Of a stretch of DNA of 64,000 bases, positions 55,201 through 63,011 are shown in pieces. The notes below the pieces were generated by a model. It did no database searches. It worked only from the letters and a program-made list of their open reading frames with translations, and was not told the DNA's origin. Positions within the stretch are counted from its first letter, which is position 1, and each line of letters begins with the position of its first letter. Location: positions 62,001 to 126,000 of the forward strand of contig JAAFJN010000013.1 in assembly GCA_013298845.1 (NCBI GenBank), in the 5' to 3' direction. Both the position numbers and the translations under genes were made by a program. This stretch comes from Chitinophagales bacterium. GTDB taxonomy: Bacteria; Bacteroidota; Bacteroidia; Chitinophagales; Saprospiraceae.

Positions 55201-57027
55201 CCACCGGTGATTTCCAATTGCCCCAACAACATCTTTTTGTTGTTGCCCGCTAACAAATGCGATACGATTATCAATTGGACGGCTCCACAAGTCACCGATA
55301 ACTGCGGTATTGATACTTTTTATACCAATATTATGCCGGGTACGGTGTTCCCTGCCGGTGTTGATACGGTTATTTATACGGCCATTGACTACGCCGGAAA
55401 TATCACCACCTGTTCGTTTATAGTGTCGGCGCTTGACGCGATAGCACCCGTATTTACGTCGTTCCCCAACGATATTACCATTAATAACGCCGATCCTTGC
55501 GGAGCACCTCTGAATATTCCGGAGCCAACGGCCAGCGACAACTGCGACCCGGATCCGGTGATTTCCTATTCTGGATTTTTGCAAGGAACATTCCCGATTG
55601 GAGTAACCAAAATTGAGTTTTTGGTAAAAGATGCCAGCGGCAACACCACAAAAGACACGCTGGTGGTGACCGTTAATGCTTTGACTGTACCATCGTTCAC
55701 CAATATTCCGGCGAACCAGACCATTGAAGCCTGTTTTACCATTGCAACCTGGGTAGAACCACTTGCACAAGGCTTTTGTGAACCACCGGTCGTAACGTTT
55801 AGTCAGGCATCCGGCAGTACGTTCCAGTTGGGTACCACGGTGGTAACTTATACCGCAACGGAAGCCAGTGGCAACGTGATAACGGCTACCTTCTCTATTA
55901 CAGTAGTCGATACACAAGCACCGGTGCTGACCTGCCCGCAAAACGTAGTGGTGAATACCGCCGGTGAAATCATCAGCGATCCGTCGGGTGCGATTAACTT
56001 TGTTGACCCCATCGACGGTTGCCAGGGTGTGCTGTTAAACATGGATTGGCCAACGGTGACCGATAACTGCGACCTGGATCCCAACTTGCTGAATATTTCC
56101 GGTCCGCCTCCCGCGGGCCAGTTAACTCCGGGTACGTATACTTCGGTGTTCCGCGCTACCGATGAGTCGGGGAATACATCTACCTGCTCCCTGATGATCA
56201 ATGTTCAGTTGTTCGCGATTGGTACGCCTTCGGTGGACCCTAATCCGGGTTGCGAAGGAGAGACGGTGGTATTAACCGTGCCGGATTATCCCGGTGCTAC
56301 ATACACTTGGACGGGGCCACAAACATCTTATCCTAACGCCTCTACCATTACGATTTTGAGTCTTTCGGCGGGTAACGCCGGTATGTATTCGGTTTCGGCG
56401 GCGTTGAATGGTTGTACATCAGCGTCGGCACCGGTAACGGTAGTGATGGCGGTGAAACCCGTATCGAACGACGATTTGGATTACACCATGAACATTAGTG
56501 ATACCCTGACGGCCACCAGTGTGTTGCTCAACGACGTATTTGCCTTGCCTTCGGATGTGGTATTGACGCTGCAAACGGAATTGACCGGATTAACGTTCAA
56601 CGCTGCGGATGGTACATTTACGTATATCAATTCGGGTGCAGCGGGTTCGTTCTCTTTTGTGTACGAATTGTGTTCGGCGGCTTGCCCCGAACTCTGCGAT
56701 ATGGCAACGGTAACAATTAATGTAGGTGACAATACCTGTGATTTTGTGCCTAATATATTTACGCCCAACGGCGATGGCACGAATGACTTTTTTGTTATTC
56801 CGTGTTTGTATTCTGGTTTATTCCGCGAAAATACCCTGGTGATTTATAACCAATGGGGTGACAAAGTTTTTGAAACCAAAGGATATGAAAACACTCCCGG
56901 AAAGGCTTGGAACGGTACGTTGAACAACGAAGCCGGCGTGGAACTTCCCGATGGCGTTTATTACTACATTTTCAAGCAAGATGCCGGATCTAAGGCGCTC
57001 AAAGGTTTTGTCCACATTTACCGTTAA
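52252..57027 (+). CDS. HYR/cohesin-like adhesin with T9SS type B (gliding) C-terminus
   Basis: 1591 aa. Signal peptide MKNINIILLLATFFLLPKLQFAQ. Three cohesin-like domains (about 23-165, 270-420, 505-640; each with a VxNFxxxxGxQFxxxWD pattern) alternate with HYR repeats. A run of about eight HYR repeats (to about 1320), an Ig/PKD-like domain (1326-1397, VDPNPGCEGETVVLTV) and a further beta domain follow. The CHU_C domain starts at NIFTPNGDGTNDFF (about 1499). Type B substrates of this sort, such as SprB, need a SprF-like partner. A PorP/SprF gene follows 11 bp later, as expected. Predicted role: surface adhesin or motility filament. Confidence 0.9.
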   Translation: MKNINIILLLATFFLLPKLQFAQTVLLKTDTVAVPCTSTDTFLVPVKVINFNNLGGLQFTMEWDVTLSKYIHIQDFNPLLLNGFVGMDTLPTNLSNGQLTFAWLDPSGLTIPNNGNNTLFNIAFVRLNGAYSPVAFDTTASPNPPPTAIAVSNANFSPVPYTLAIGGVQTIDEILPVITCPASVTVSSNSPVAISNIAPGSVSDDCGIDFTGWGSTGATTVGFMPDPNASGAVFNVGVSTVTYRTQDLGGNTATCSFTIDVQFDPSASDTLTFLASSGTANCNQVFFTDITTNNFDSIFGAQFSLQWLTSVLKFDSVGMFNAALNIQDGNFNISFTQNSNTPGNGNLSFGWNSDNFSAGTTVPDGTKLFRVYFTVTGAFGATSNIDFVNFPAALLSIDPSLSPIATNYIGGQFGVTDNILPVIQCPPSQTITAIGQQSATVTGLAPLTLTDNCAGTVALTYAPASVGSGNGVGPANGTYPGGTTVVTYTAADNAGNIASCTFTVVVDQGSVFELQIDSFAYNCGGSTSISIPFRVENFEDIAGMNFRVEWDPTVISYTGFGSVFPGMGITGASFPSASTTAPTGFLNFLSVSPAGQWPNIPDGGIVFALNFTVLNPNATTDLSFAQPLNAINGSFAPAPFQFIDGHFESVDNSAPVLTCPAPQTVPATANCAATVVLPAATATDACGTVASVVNNAPSNNLFPAGPTTVVYTATDDSGNSSTCSTTVTVNANTALQVVNCPTNPIVIQATQDCSAPLAYPLISAINPCVSNANFNYNYNNPVGTIRPVGTTTVVATATQLGNGGGFVTCTFQVEIVDAAAPVLTCPEDMTIETVDEACFVLNPTVPFPTVADNCDQNLTATIDPDFLDTLVVGQNTLIFLATDAAGNVGVCNFIVTVRDGIAPQIKCPDNVELMASANCSAVATWNPPIVSDNCTAVPDLSISGSAASGDQFITGVTTIVYEVTDISGNTTTCSFTVTVLENTPPVISNCPNNIFLLLPANKCDTIINWTAPQVTDNCGIDTFYTNIMPGTVFPAGVDTVIYTAIDYAGNITTCSFIVSALDAIAPVFTSFPNDITINNADPCGAPLNIPEPTASDNCDPDPVISYSGFLQGTFPIGVTKIEFLVKDASGNTTKDTLVVTVNALTVPSFTNIPANQTIEACFTIATWVEPLAQGFCEPPVVTFSQASGSTFQLGTTVVTYTATEASGNVITATFSITVVDTQAPVLTCPQNVVVNTAGEIISDPSGAINFVDPIDGCQGVLLNMDWPTVTDNCDLDPNLLNISGPPPAGQLTPGTYTSVFRATDESGNTSTCSLMINVQLFAIGTPSVDPNPGCEGETVVLTVPDYPGATYTWTGPQTSYPNASTITILSLSAGNAGMYSVSAALNGCTSASAPVTVVMAVKPVSNDDLDYTMNISDTLTATSVLLNDVFALPSDVVLTLQTELTGLTFNAADGTFTYINSGAAGSFSFVYELCSAACPELCDMATVTINVGDNTCDFVPNIFTPNGDGTNDFFVIPCLYSGLFRENTLVIYNQWGDKVFETKGYENTPGKAWNGTLNNEAGVELPDGVYYYIFKQDAGSKALKGFVHIYR

Positions 57028-57038
57028 AATCACAGACA

Positions 57039-58010
57039 ATGAAAAAATTATTATTTCCAATATTTTTATGGATGGCAGTGGTGGCAAACGCGCAACAAGA
57101 CCATCAGTACACGCAGTTTATGTACAATAAATTGCTCGTCAATCCGGCTTATGCCGGGGCCAGAGGTGTACCCAGCATTACCGCAATGTACCGCAATCAA
57201 TGGACGGGTTTTGACGGTGCGCCACAGTCGGCTTTTATCAGCCTGAGTGCGCCGTTTTTGTCGCCGAGAGTGGGGGTTGGTGCTGTTTTGTCGCACCAGC
57301 AAGCGGGCCTTAACCGCGATTTTTTTGGTAATTTGGCCTATTCTTACGATTTGATTTACAGCGAACAAGCCTCTTTACGCGTAGGTGTTCAGGGGTCGGT
57401 GCGTTCGTTAGCCATCAACTTTTCGGAAGCGACTACCGCTGATCCCGGCGGACCAGCCATTGACCCGTCGTTGGTTACCAATCGCGTTAACGACGTGTAT
57501 GGCAACGTAGGCGCGGGTATCTACGGTACTTTTCTTAAAAAGTACTACGTTGGTTTTTCTTTGCCCCGCATCTATTCCAACGTAATTGGTCTCAATACCA
57601 ACGCGCAGTTTGCTACGGCCAAAGAATACCGCCACTATTACGGAACGGCGGGCGCAATATTGCCCATTAATAAGGACATTAAACTGTTACCAGCGGTGCT
57701 GATAAAGTACGTGTACGGTGCGCCATTGGACGCGGATATCAACCTGAACCTCGACGTACGGGAGAAAATCACGTTTGGTGTTTCCGGTCGTTTGGGTGGT
57801 GACAGTGGCCTCGAATCTGCCGATTTGTTGGTGTTTTGGCAAGCCACACCACTCGTTGGCATTGGTGCAGCGTATGATTTCACGTTATCCCGAATTCGCG
57901 ATTATACCGCCGGTTCATTTGAACTATTGCTCCAGGCCGATTTAAAACAACAACCCAAAAAAGGCAAAAAGGGCAAAAAGAACATGGCGAATCCGCGTTT
58001 TTTCCTTTAG
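57039..58010 (+). CDS. PorP/SprF family type IX secretion outer membrane protein
   Basis: 323 aa. Signal peptide (LLFPIFLWMAVVANAQ). The family opening QQDHQYTQFMYNKLLVNPAYAGARG (about 20-44) is diagnostic, as is TAMYRNQWTGFDGAPQ. The rest has alternating beta strands of an outer-membrane barrel, and the end is a basic linker (KKGKKGKKN). SprF-like proteins guide type B substrates to the surface and hold them there. It follows the type B adhesin by 11 bp and is probably cotranslated with it. A strong hairpin lies downstream at 58037-58081. Confidence 0.95.
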   Translation: MKKLLFPIFLWMAVVANAQQDHQYTQFMYNKLLVNPAYAGARGVPSITAMYRNQWTGFDGAPQSAFISLSAPFLSPRVGVGAVLSHQQAGLNRDFFGNLAYSYDLIYSEQASLRVGVQGSVRSLAINFSEATTADPGGPAIDPSLVTNRVNDVYGNVGAGIYGTFLKKYYVGFSLPRIYSNVIGLNTNAQFATAKEYRHYYGTAGAILPINKDIKLLPAVLIKYVYGAPLDADINLNLDVREKITFGVSGRLGGDSGLESADLLVFWQATPLVGIGAAYDFTLSRIRDYTAGSFELLLQADLKQQPKKGKKGKKNMANPRFFL

Positions 58011-58036
58011 TCGGAATCTGGTTTATCGGGCAAATG

Positions 58037-58081
58037 TTATTGGTGTTTCTTTGGGTAATATTGCCCAAGAAGCACCAATAA
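58037..58081 (+). other. strong hairpin between the PorP/SprF and OmpA genes
   Basis: TTATTGGTGTTTCTTTGGG (58037-58055) pairs with CCCAAGAAGCACCAATAA (58064-58081), leaving one G-U pair and a single bulged T around a loop TAATATTG. No T tract follows, so it is not a standard terminator. It may set the relative expression of the two genes. Confidence 0.65.
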
Positions 58082-58140
58082 CGCCAAGCCAATATGAAGG
58101 CTCGATTGCCCTTAATCCAATATCCTAAAATATAAAACTT

Positions 58141-60468
58141 ATGAAATTGAATAGATACTTAACTACCATATTCACCTTGTTGCTCGCCATTAACGTATCT
58201 TATGCGCAAAAGCAGGAAGTGACAGTTCAGGTGAAAAATGAAAATATGGTCAACACCACGGGTCTGGAATTTAGTCCTACTTTTTACGAAGACGGAATTG
58301 TTTTTGTTTCCACCAATAACGCTGGTTTTGACAAATTAGACGACGAAGACCTTAAATTGAAGGCCATGTCTATTTTGCGCGCTCGCCGCGATGCCGACGG
58401 CGCGTTGCAAACGCCCGAAATTTTTTCCAAAGAAATTTCGTCGCGTTACCACGAAGGACCGGTTTGTTTTAGTCCTACGGGCGACATGATTTATTTTTCA
58501 CGCAATATTTTGGTGGATGATAAAGAAAAAATCGCCAGGGACGGCAAACAAAAAATGAGCCTGTACGCGGCACCACGTATGGATTCTTTGTGGGGCACAC
58601 CCGTTGATTTGGGCTTTAATAACGGTGAATTTAACGATTGCCACCCCGCTTTAAACATTGACGGCGACCGCTTGTACTTTGCGTCTGATCGCCCCGGTGG
58701 TTTTGGGGGTATGGATATTTACGTGGCCTTCAAAGTAGGTGATTCCTGGGGTGCTCCCGTGAATTTGGGCGATAAGATAAATACCGCCGGTAACGAAGTT
58801 TTTCCCTTTATTCACGCCGACAACACCCTTTATTTTGCTTCCACGGGTCGGGGTGGAAAAGGTGGGATGGATATTTTTCACACCAAAATGAACACCCAGG
58901 GCGAATGGAGTAAACCACAGGCTTTACCCGAACCTTTTAATACCCAAGGCGATGATTTTGGTTTAATTGTAGATTTGAACAAAATCAACGGTTATTTTTC
59001 TTCTAACGGTGCCGGTGGTGCCGGACAAGATGAAATCTTTAGTTTTAACGTTCAAAATGGCAATCTCGATGAACTGACAAAAGACGATAAAGACGAAACC
59101 GCTGAAACCAAAGATTTGATGATTACGGTGGTGGATAATGCCAATGGCAAACCACTCTCCGGCGTAGAGGTACGTTTGTTGGATCTGAACATGGGCGATG
59201 TGATTGGCCGCGACGAAGCGGGTAACCTCATTACCGTAGTGAACGTAGATGGTCAGGATATTTTGAAAGCCGTTCCGGCCCACGCCGGTTTGCAGGGCTT
59301 GTCGGATAAAAAAGGCCGTTATGGTACTACTTTAGCCCCCGGTTCTTATTCCCTAACGGCCTCTTTGGAAGGGTTTCAGACCAAACAAATGACGGTGAAT
59401 ATCCAGGAAGGTACCAACAAAATTACCGTTCCCATGGATAAAGTTGCCGACAAAGTGTTGTGGAATGCCTCCGTATTCAACTACCTCACCAACTCACCGC
59501 TTTCCGGGGCAACCGCCGTAGTAGTGGACTTGGGTAATGGCAAAAAAGATACGCTGATGACCGATGAAAATGGTCGTATTCAGTATTACCTGAACGCCAA
59601 CAGCAAATACAAAGTGGATTTGTACCAGGGTGGCCGCCTCATTGGTTCCACCGAGGTGGAGTCAGGTGCGGCGGGCAGCGAACCTATTTCGCAAAATATT
59701 TCCGTTGCTCCCTTGTTGCCGGGTTCGGTGTTGGAGTTGCCTAACATCTATTACAACTACAATGATGCCTCACTCCGCCCCGATGCGCGCAAAGACCTCG
59801 ATATTGTAGTGGCTTTGATGAAACAACACGCCAGCATCAGTGTGGAATTGTCCAGCCATACCGATAGCCGGGGCAAAGCCAATTATAACCAGCAATTGAG
59901 CCAAAAACGCGCCAATGGCGTAGTGGAATACCTCGTTACCAAAGGGGTCAGCCGCAACCGCCTTTTGCCGGTGGGTTACGGCGAAAGCCACCCGCGCAAC
60001 AACTGCGTGGACGGTATTACGTGCAACGAAGCCGATCATGCGCGCAACCGCCGCACCGAAATCAAAATGATTACGGGGGCTAATGGCAGTTCATTGATCT
60101 ATGTTGATGGTGAAATGGTTCCTCCGGTTGGTCCTAACACCGATCCGCAACCCATAACTGGCGGTGGTAAGAAAAAAACCGAGCCGGTTCCGCAGCAGTT
60201 TGAAGGCGGTACAGTACAGGTATCCAGCGGAAAAATGCAGTTTTACGTGGTGGCTGGCTCCTTTTTGGCCGAAACCGGCGCACAAACGCGTTTGAAACAA
60301 TTGCACGATGCCGGGTATAATGACGCAACAATTATTCGATTTGAGGGTTCTAATTTCTATTCGGTTTGCGCCAGTGCTTTTGACGTGCGAAAAGATGCCG
60401 AAGCCCTCGAGAAAAAATTGGAGAAGCAAAATAAGATTGATGCCTTTGTTCGGGCATCAGGAAAATAG
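58141..60468 (+). CDS. PD40-OmpA-SPOR envelope protein of the T9SS cassette
   Basis: 775 aa. Signal peptide (YLTTIFTLLLAINVSYAQ). WD40-like PD40 repeats (about 35-310: FSPTGDMIYFSRN, LYFASDRPGGFGGMDIYVA, TLYFASTGRGGKGGMDIF), two carboxypeptidase-regulatory-like beta sandwiches (about 325-435 and 440-520), an OmpA-C peptidoglycan-binding domain (535-643: HTDSRGKANYNQQLSQKRA, GYGESHP, NRRTEIKM) and a C-terminal SPOR domain (about 698-772: FYVVAGSFLAETGAQ). OmpA and SPOR both bind the cell wall, giving it two anchors. Gene pairs of PorP/SprF with such PD40-OmpA proteins (PorE-like) are frequent in Bacteroidota. The dihydroorotase gene follows after 5 bp. Confidence 0.93.
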   Translation: MKLNRYLTTIFTLLLAINVSYAQKQEVTVQVKNENMVNTTGLEFSPTFYEDGIVFVSTNNAGFDKLDDEDLKLKAMSILRARRDADGALQTPEIFSKEISSRYHEGPVCFSPTGDMIYFSRNILVDDKEKIARDGKQKMSLYAAPRMDSLWGTPVDLGFNNGEFNDCHPALNIDGDRLYFASDRPGGFGGMDIYVAFKVGDSWGAPVNLGDKINTAGNEVFPFIHADNTLYFASTGRGGKGGMDIFHTKMNTQGEWSKPQALPEPFNTQGDDFGLIVDLNKINGYFSSNGAGGAGQDEIFSFNVQNGNLDELTKDDKDETAETKDLMITVVDNANGKPLSGVEVRLLDLNMGDVIGRDEAGNLITVVNVDGQDILKAVPAHAGLQGLSDKKGRYGTTLAPGSYSLTASLEGFQTKQMTVNIQEGTNKITVPMDKVADKVLWNASVFNYLTNSPLSGATAVVVDLGNGKKDTLMTDENGRIQYYLNANSKYKVDLYQGGRLIGSTEVESGAAGSEPISQNISVAPLLPGSVLELPNIYYNYNDASLRPDARKDLDIVVALMKQHASISVELSSHTDSRGKANYNQQLSQKRANGVVEYLVTKGVSRNRLLPVGYGESHPRNNCVDGITCNEADHARNRRTEIKMITGANGSSLIYVDGEMVPPVGPNTDPQPITGGGKKKTEPVPQQFEGGTVQVSSGKMQFYVVAGSFLAETGAQTRLKQLHDAGYNDATIIRFEGSNFYSVCASAFDVRKDAEALEKKLEKQNKIDAFVRASGK

Positions 60469-60473
60469 ACACT

Positions 60474-61805
60474 ATGATTTTAATTAAAAACGCCAGGTTA
60501 GTTAATCGGGGTTCCATTACGGAAACGGATATCCTGATTGAAAAAGGAAGAATTTCTAAAATTGCAAAACAAATAACAATGCCCAATGCTCGATTGCTCG
60601 ATGCAAAGGGCAATTTTGTTTTACCGGGAATCATTGATGACCAAGTGCATTTTAGAGAACCGGGTCTTACCCACAAGGCCACCATCGCCACCGAAAGCCG
60701 CGCCGCCGTTGCCGGTGGGGTTACTTCTTTTATGGAAATGCCCAACGTAAACCCCACCACCACCACCCAAACGTTATTGACCGAAAAGTACCAGATCGGG
60801 GCAAATTCGTCGTTGGCCAACTACTCCTTTTACATGGGGGTAACCAACGATAATTACGACGAGGTCATGCGTACCAACGCCGAAAACGTGTGTGGTCTGA
60901 AGATTTTTATGGGCAGCAGTACCGGTAATATGCTCGTGGATAGCCCCTCCACCCTGGAGCGGATTTTTGCCAACACGAACATGCTCATTGCTACCCACTG
61001 CGAAGATGAGCACACGGTGGTGTCAAACAACGAAAAATTTCGGAAAAAATACGGCGACGAAAACCTGACCGCTGCTTTTCACCCGCGTATCCGCAACGTA
61101 GAGGCGTGTTATTTGTCGTCGTCAATGGCCGTGGCCATGGCCAAAAAACTCGGCACCCGCCTGCACGTTTTGCATATTTCCACCAAAGACGAACTCGATT
61201 TGTTCGATAATTCGTTGCCTTTGGCAGAAAAACGCATTACCGCCGAGGTGTGTGTGCACCACCTGTTTTTTCACAGTGGTAATTACGCGCGTTTGGGGAA
61301 CCAAATCAAATGCAACCCGGCCATCAAAAGTGCGCACCACCGCAACGCTTTGTTACCGGCTCTGCTCGACAATCGCCTCGATGTGGTGGCCACCGACCAC
61401 GCGCCGCACACGTGGGAGGAGAAATCTCAGCACTACCTGAAAGCACCGGCGGGGTTGCCGCTGATTCAGCATACCCTTAATCTGATGCTGGAGTTTTACC
61501 ACGAAGGCCGCATCAGTATGGAGCGCATTGTGGAAAAAATGTGCCATGCGCCCGCCATTGCTTACCGGGTAAAAGACCGGGGTTTTGCCGATGAGGGCTG
61601 TTGGGCCGATTTGGTCATTCTTGACCCCAACCAACACTGGTCGGTCAGCAAAGAAAATATTATGTACAAATGCGGTTGGTCTCCCCTGGAAGGGCACCGT
61701 TTTAAAGGACAAATTTTGACCACCATCGTGAGTGGGCATGTGGCATGGCACGACGGTAAATTAGACGATTCTAAGGGCGGCGAACGGCTGCTTTTTAATA
61801 TTTGA
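60474..61805 (+). CDS. pyrC: dihydroorotase
   Basis: 443 aa. Amidohydrolase that cyclises carbamoyl-aspartate to dihydroorotate in pyrimidine synthesis. Present: the HxH-site segment IDDQVHFREPG, the candidate carboxylated Lys in GLKIFMGSS, His in THCEDE and LHIST, and Asp in ATDHAPH. The first His of the usual H-x-H pair is Gln here (QVH). I recall the same replacement in related flavobacterial sequences, so activity may be retained. Length and PGLTHKATI match the class I-type enzyme. It lies 5 bp after the OmpA gene, so it is probably read through from that cassette. Confidence 0.88.
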   Translation: MILIKNARLVNRGSITETDILIEKGRISKIAKQITMPNARLLDAKGNFVLPGIIDDQVHFREPGLTHKATIATESRAAVAGGVTSFMEMPNVNPTTTTQTLLTEKYQIGANSSLANYSFYMGVTNDNYDEVMRTNAENVCGLKIFMGSSTGNMLVDSPSTLERIFANTNMLIATHCEDEHTVVSNNEKFRKKYGDENLTAAFHPRIRNVEACYLSSSMAVAMAKKLGTRLHVLHISTKDELDLFDNSLPLAEKRITAEVCVHHLFFHSGNYARLGNQIKCNPAIKSAHHRNALLPALLDNRLDVVATDHAPHTWEEKSQHYLKAPAGLPLIQHTLNLMLEFYHEGRISMERIVEKMCHAPAIAYRVKDRGFADEGCWADLVILDPNQHWSVSKENIMYKCGWSPLEGHRFKGQILTTIVSGHVAWHDGKLDDSKGGERLLFNI

Positions 61806-61830
61806 AGGTGATTCACGTACGCTCTTGCCG

Positions 61831-61838
61831 TATTTTTG
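61831..61838 (+). promoter_or_regulatory. possible -7 element (TATTTTTG)
   Basis: TATTTTTG fits TAnnTTTG, about 110 bp before the 61947 gene. A TTTG at 61801-61804 is 26 bp upstream, wider than the usual spacing. Confidence 0.3.
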
Positions 61839-61851
61839 CGTTATAGTCGGG

Positions 61852-61890
61852 CACAAGTTTGGGAAAGTGAAAACCCCAAACTTGTGTTTT
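61852..61890 (+). terminator. probable terminator after pyrC
   Basis: A perfect 12-bp stem, CACAAGTTTGGG (61852-61863) with CCCAAACTTGTG (61875-61886), is followed by TTTT. If the -7 element at 61831 is active, it would sit in the 5' leader of the next gene instead. Confidence 0.65.
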
Positions 61891-61946
61891 ATGCTATTGG
61901 AACCCAAAAGTTTTAAAAAATCAGAGAATTTCGACATAATCATACT

Positions 61947-63011
61947 ATGAAAAATGCACGTACACTGTTCTTCGTACTATTGTTCTTGCCTGTTTTTGCC
62001 ATTAGTCAGTCGGCTGACTGCGTAACGGCCAAGGATATTTGCAAAAAAGAGTCTCTCCACATCCGAAATCCCAAGGGAGAAGGAAAAGACAATCGGGAGG
62101 CAGATTTTATGAACTGCTTTATGAACGGCGATAATTTTGGTCAAGCCGAAGAAAATTCAACCTGGATCAAGTTTGAGATTAAAGAAGGGGGCACCTTTAC
62201 CTTCACCATTACCCCCGACGAGAAAAACGATGACATTGATTTTGTGGTTTTTCGGTTGCCCGAAGACGGTAATTGCGCCCGAAAACAAGTGGTCCGCTGC
62301 ATGGCAGCCGGTGACCGGGGCGAAGAAGCCCACAGTAGCCGATGCATGGGTAGTACGGGTTTGCGCAGCGGCGAATTAGACAGTTCGGCGGATGCGGGTT
62401 GCTCTGATAACAACGACAATACCTGGCTCGCGCCCTTAAAAACCGTAAAAGGTGAAAAATACGTGTTACTGGTGAGTAATGTCTCCGGCCCCCGTGGTTT
62501 TTGGATTAGTTTTGGCGGCTCCGCCAAATTGCCCTGCGAGGAAAAAAAGCCCCCCATCGCCGCAAAACCACCTAAAAAAGAAAAAGAACCGGTAACGCTG
62601 CCCAAAACGGAACCGAAAAAAGAAATCGCCCAAACACCCCCACCCACCGTGGTAAAACCGGAACAAATTCAAGGCCGGACAGTAGAAGTGGGCGAAACTT
62701 TAAAAATCAAAAACCGCAAAATCAAAGTGACCATTTGGGACAGCCAAATTGAAGACGGTGATGTGGTGACCATTTATTTGGGCGACAAAGTTGTATTAGG
62801 CAAACATCGCCTTACCACCAAACCCGAAGAATTTGAATTTGAACTCCCCGAAGGTGTGAAAGAGCATTACCTCACGGTATTTGCCGACGACTTTGGGCGA
62901 TCTGAACCCAATACCGCCGCGATTATTATCAACGACGGTGTAAAAGAACAGCGCATTGACCTCACCGCCGGGCGCAAAAAACAAGAAAGTGTAAAGATTA
63001 TTACCGAATAA
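61947..63011 (+). CDS. hypothetical secreted protein with jelly-roll-like N-terminal domain
   Basis: 354 aa. Signal peptide (FFVLLFLPVFAISQS). Residues 25-190 contain ENSTWIKFEIKEGGTFTFTITPDEKNDDIDFVVFRL, a pattern common in secreted Bacteroidota proteins where a beta-sandwich domain follows a Cys-rich start (CVTAKDICKKESLH). Six to eight Cys suggest disulfides. A Pro/Lys-rich linker (about 195-235) joins a C-terminal beta domain (240-354: VEVGETLKIKNRKIKVTIWDSQIEDGDVVTIYLGDKVV). No T9SS tail is seen. Function unknown. The stop codon is directly followed by the aroC ATG. Confidence 0.7.
   Translation: MKNARTLFFVLLFLPVFAISQSADCVTAKDICKKESLHIRNPKGEGKDNREADFMNCFMNGDNFGQAEENSTWIKFEIKEGGTFTFTITPDEKNDDIDFVVFRLPEDGNCARKQVVRCMAAGDRGEEAHSSRCMGSTGLRSGELDSSADAGCSDNNDNTWLAPLKTVKGEKYVLLVSNVSGPRGFWISFGGSAKLPCEEKKPPIAAKPPKKEKEPVTLPKTEPKKEIAQTPPPTVVKPEQIQGRTVEVGETLKIKNRKIKVTIWDSQIEDGDVVTIYLGDKVVLGKHRLTTKPEEFEFELPEGVKEHYLTVFADDFGRSEPNTAAIIINDGVKEQRIDLTAGRKKQESVKIITE

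Noticed and set aside
54889-55941. 350-codon minus-strand frame inside the type B adhesin gene
   Set aside because: Same reason: shadow of the HYR repeats, no motifs.
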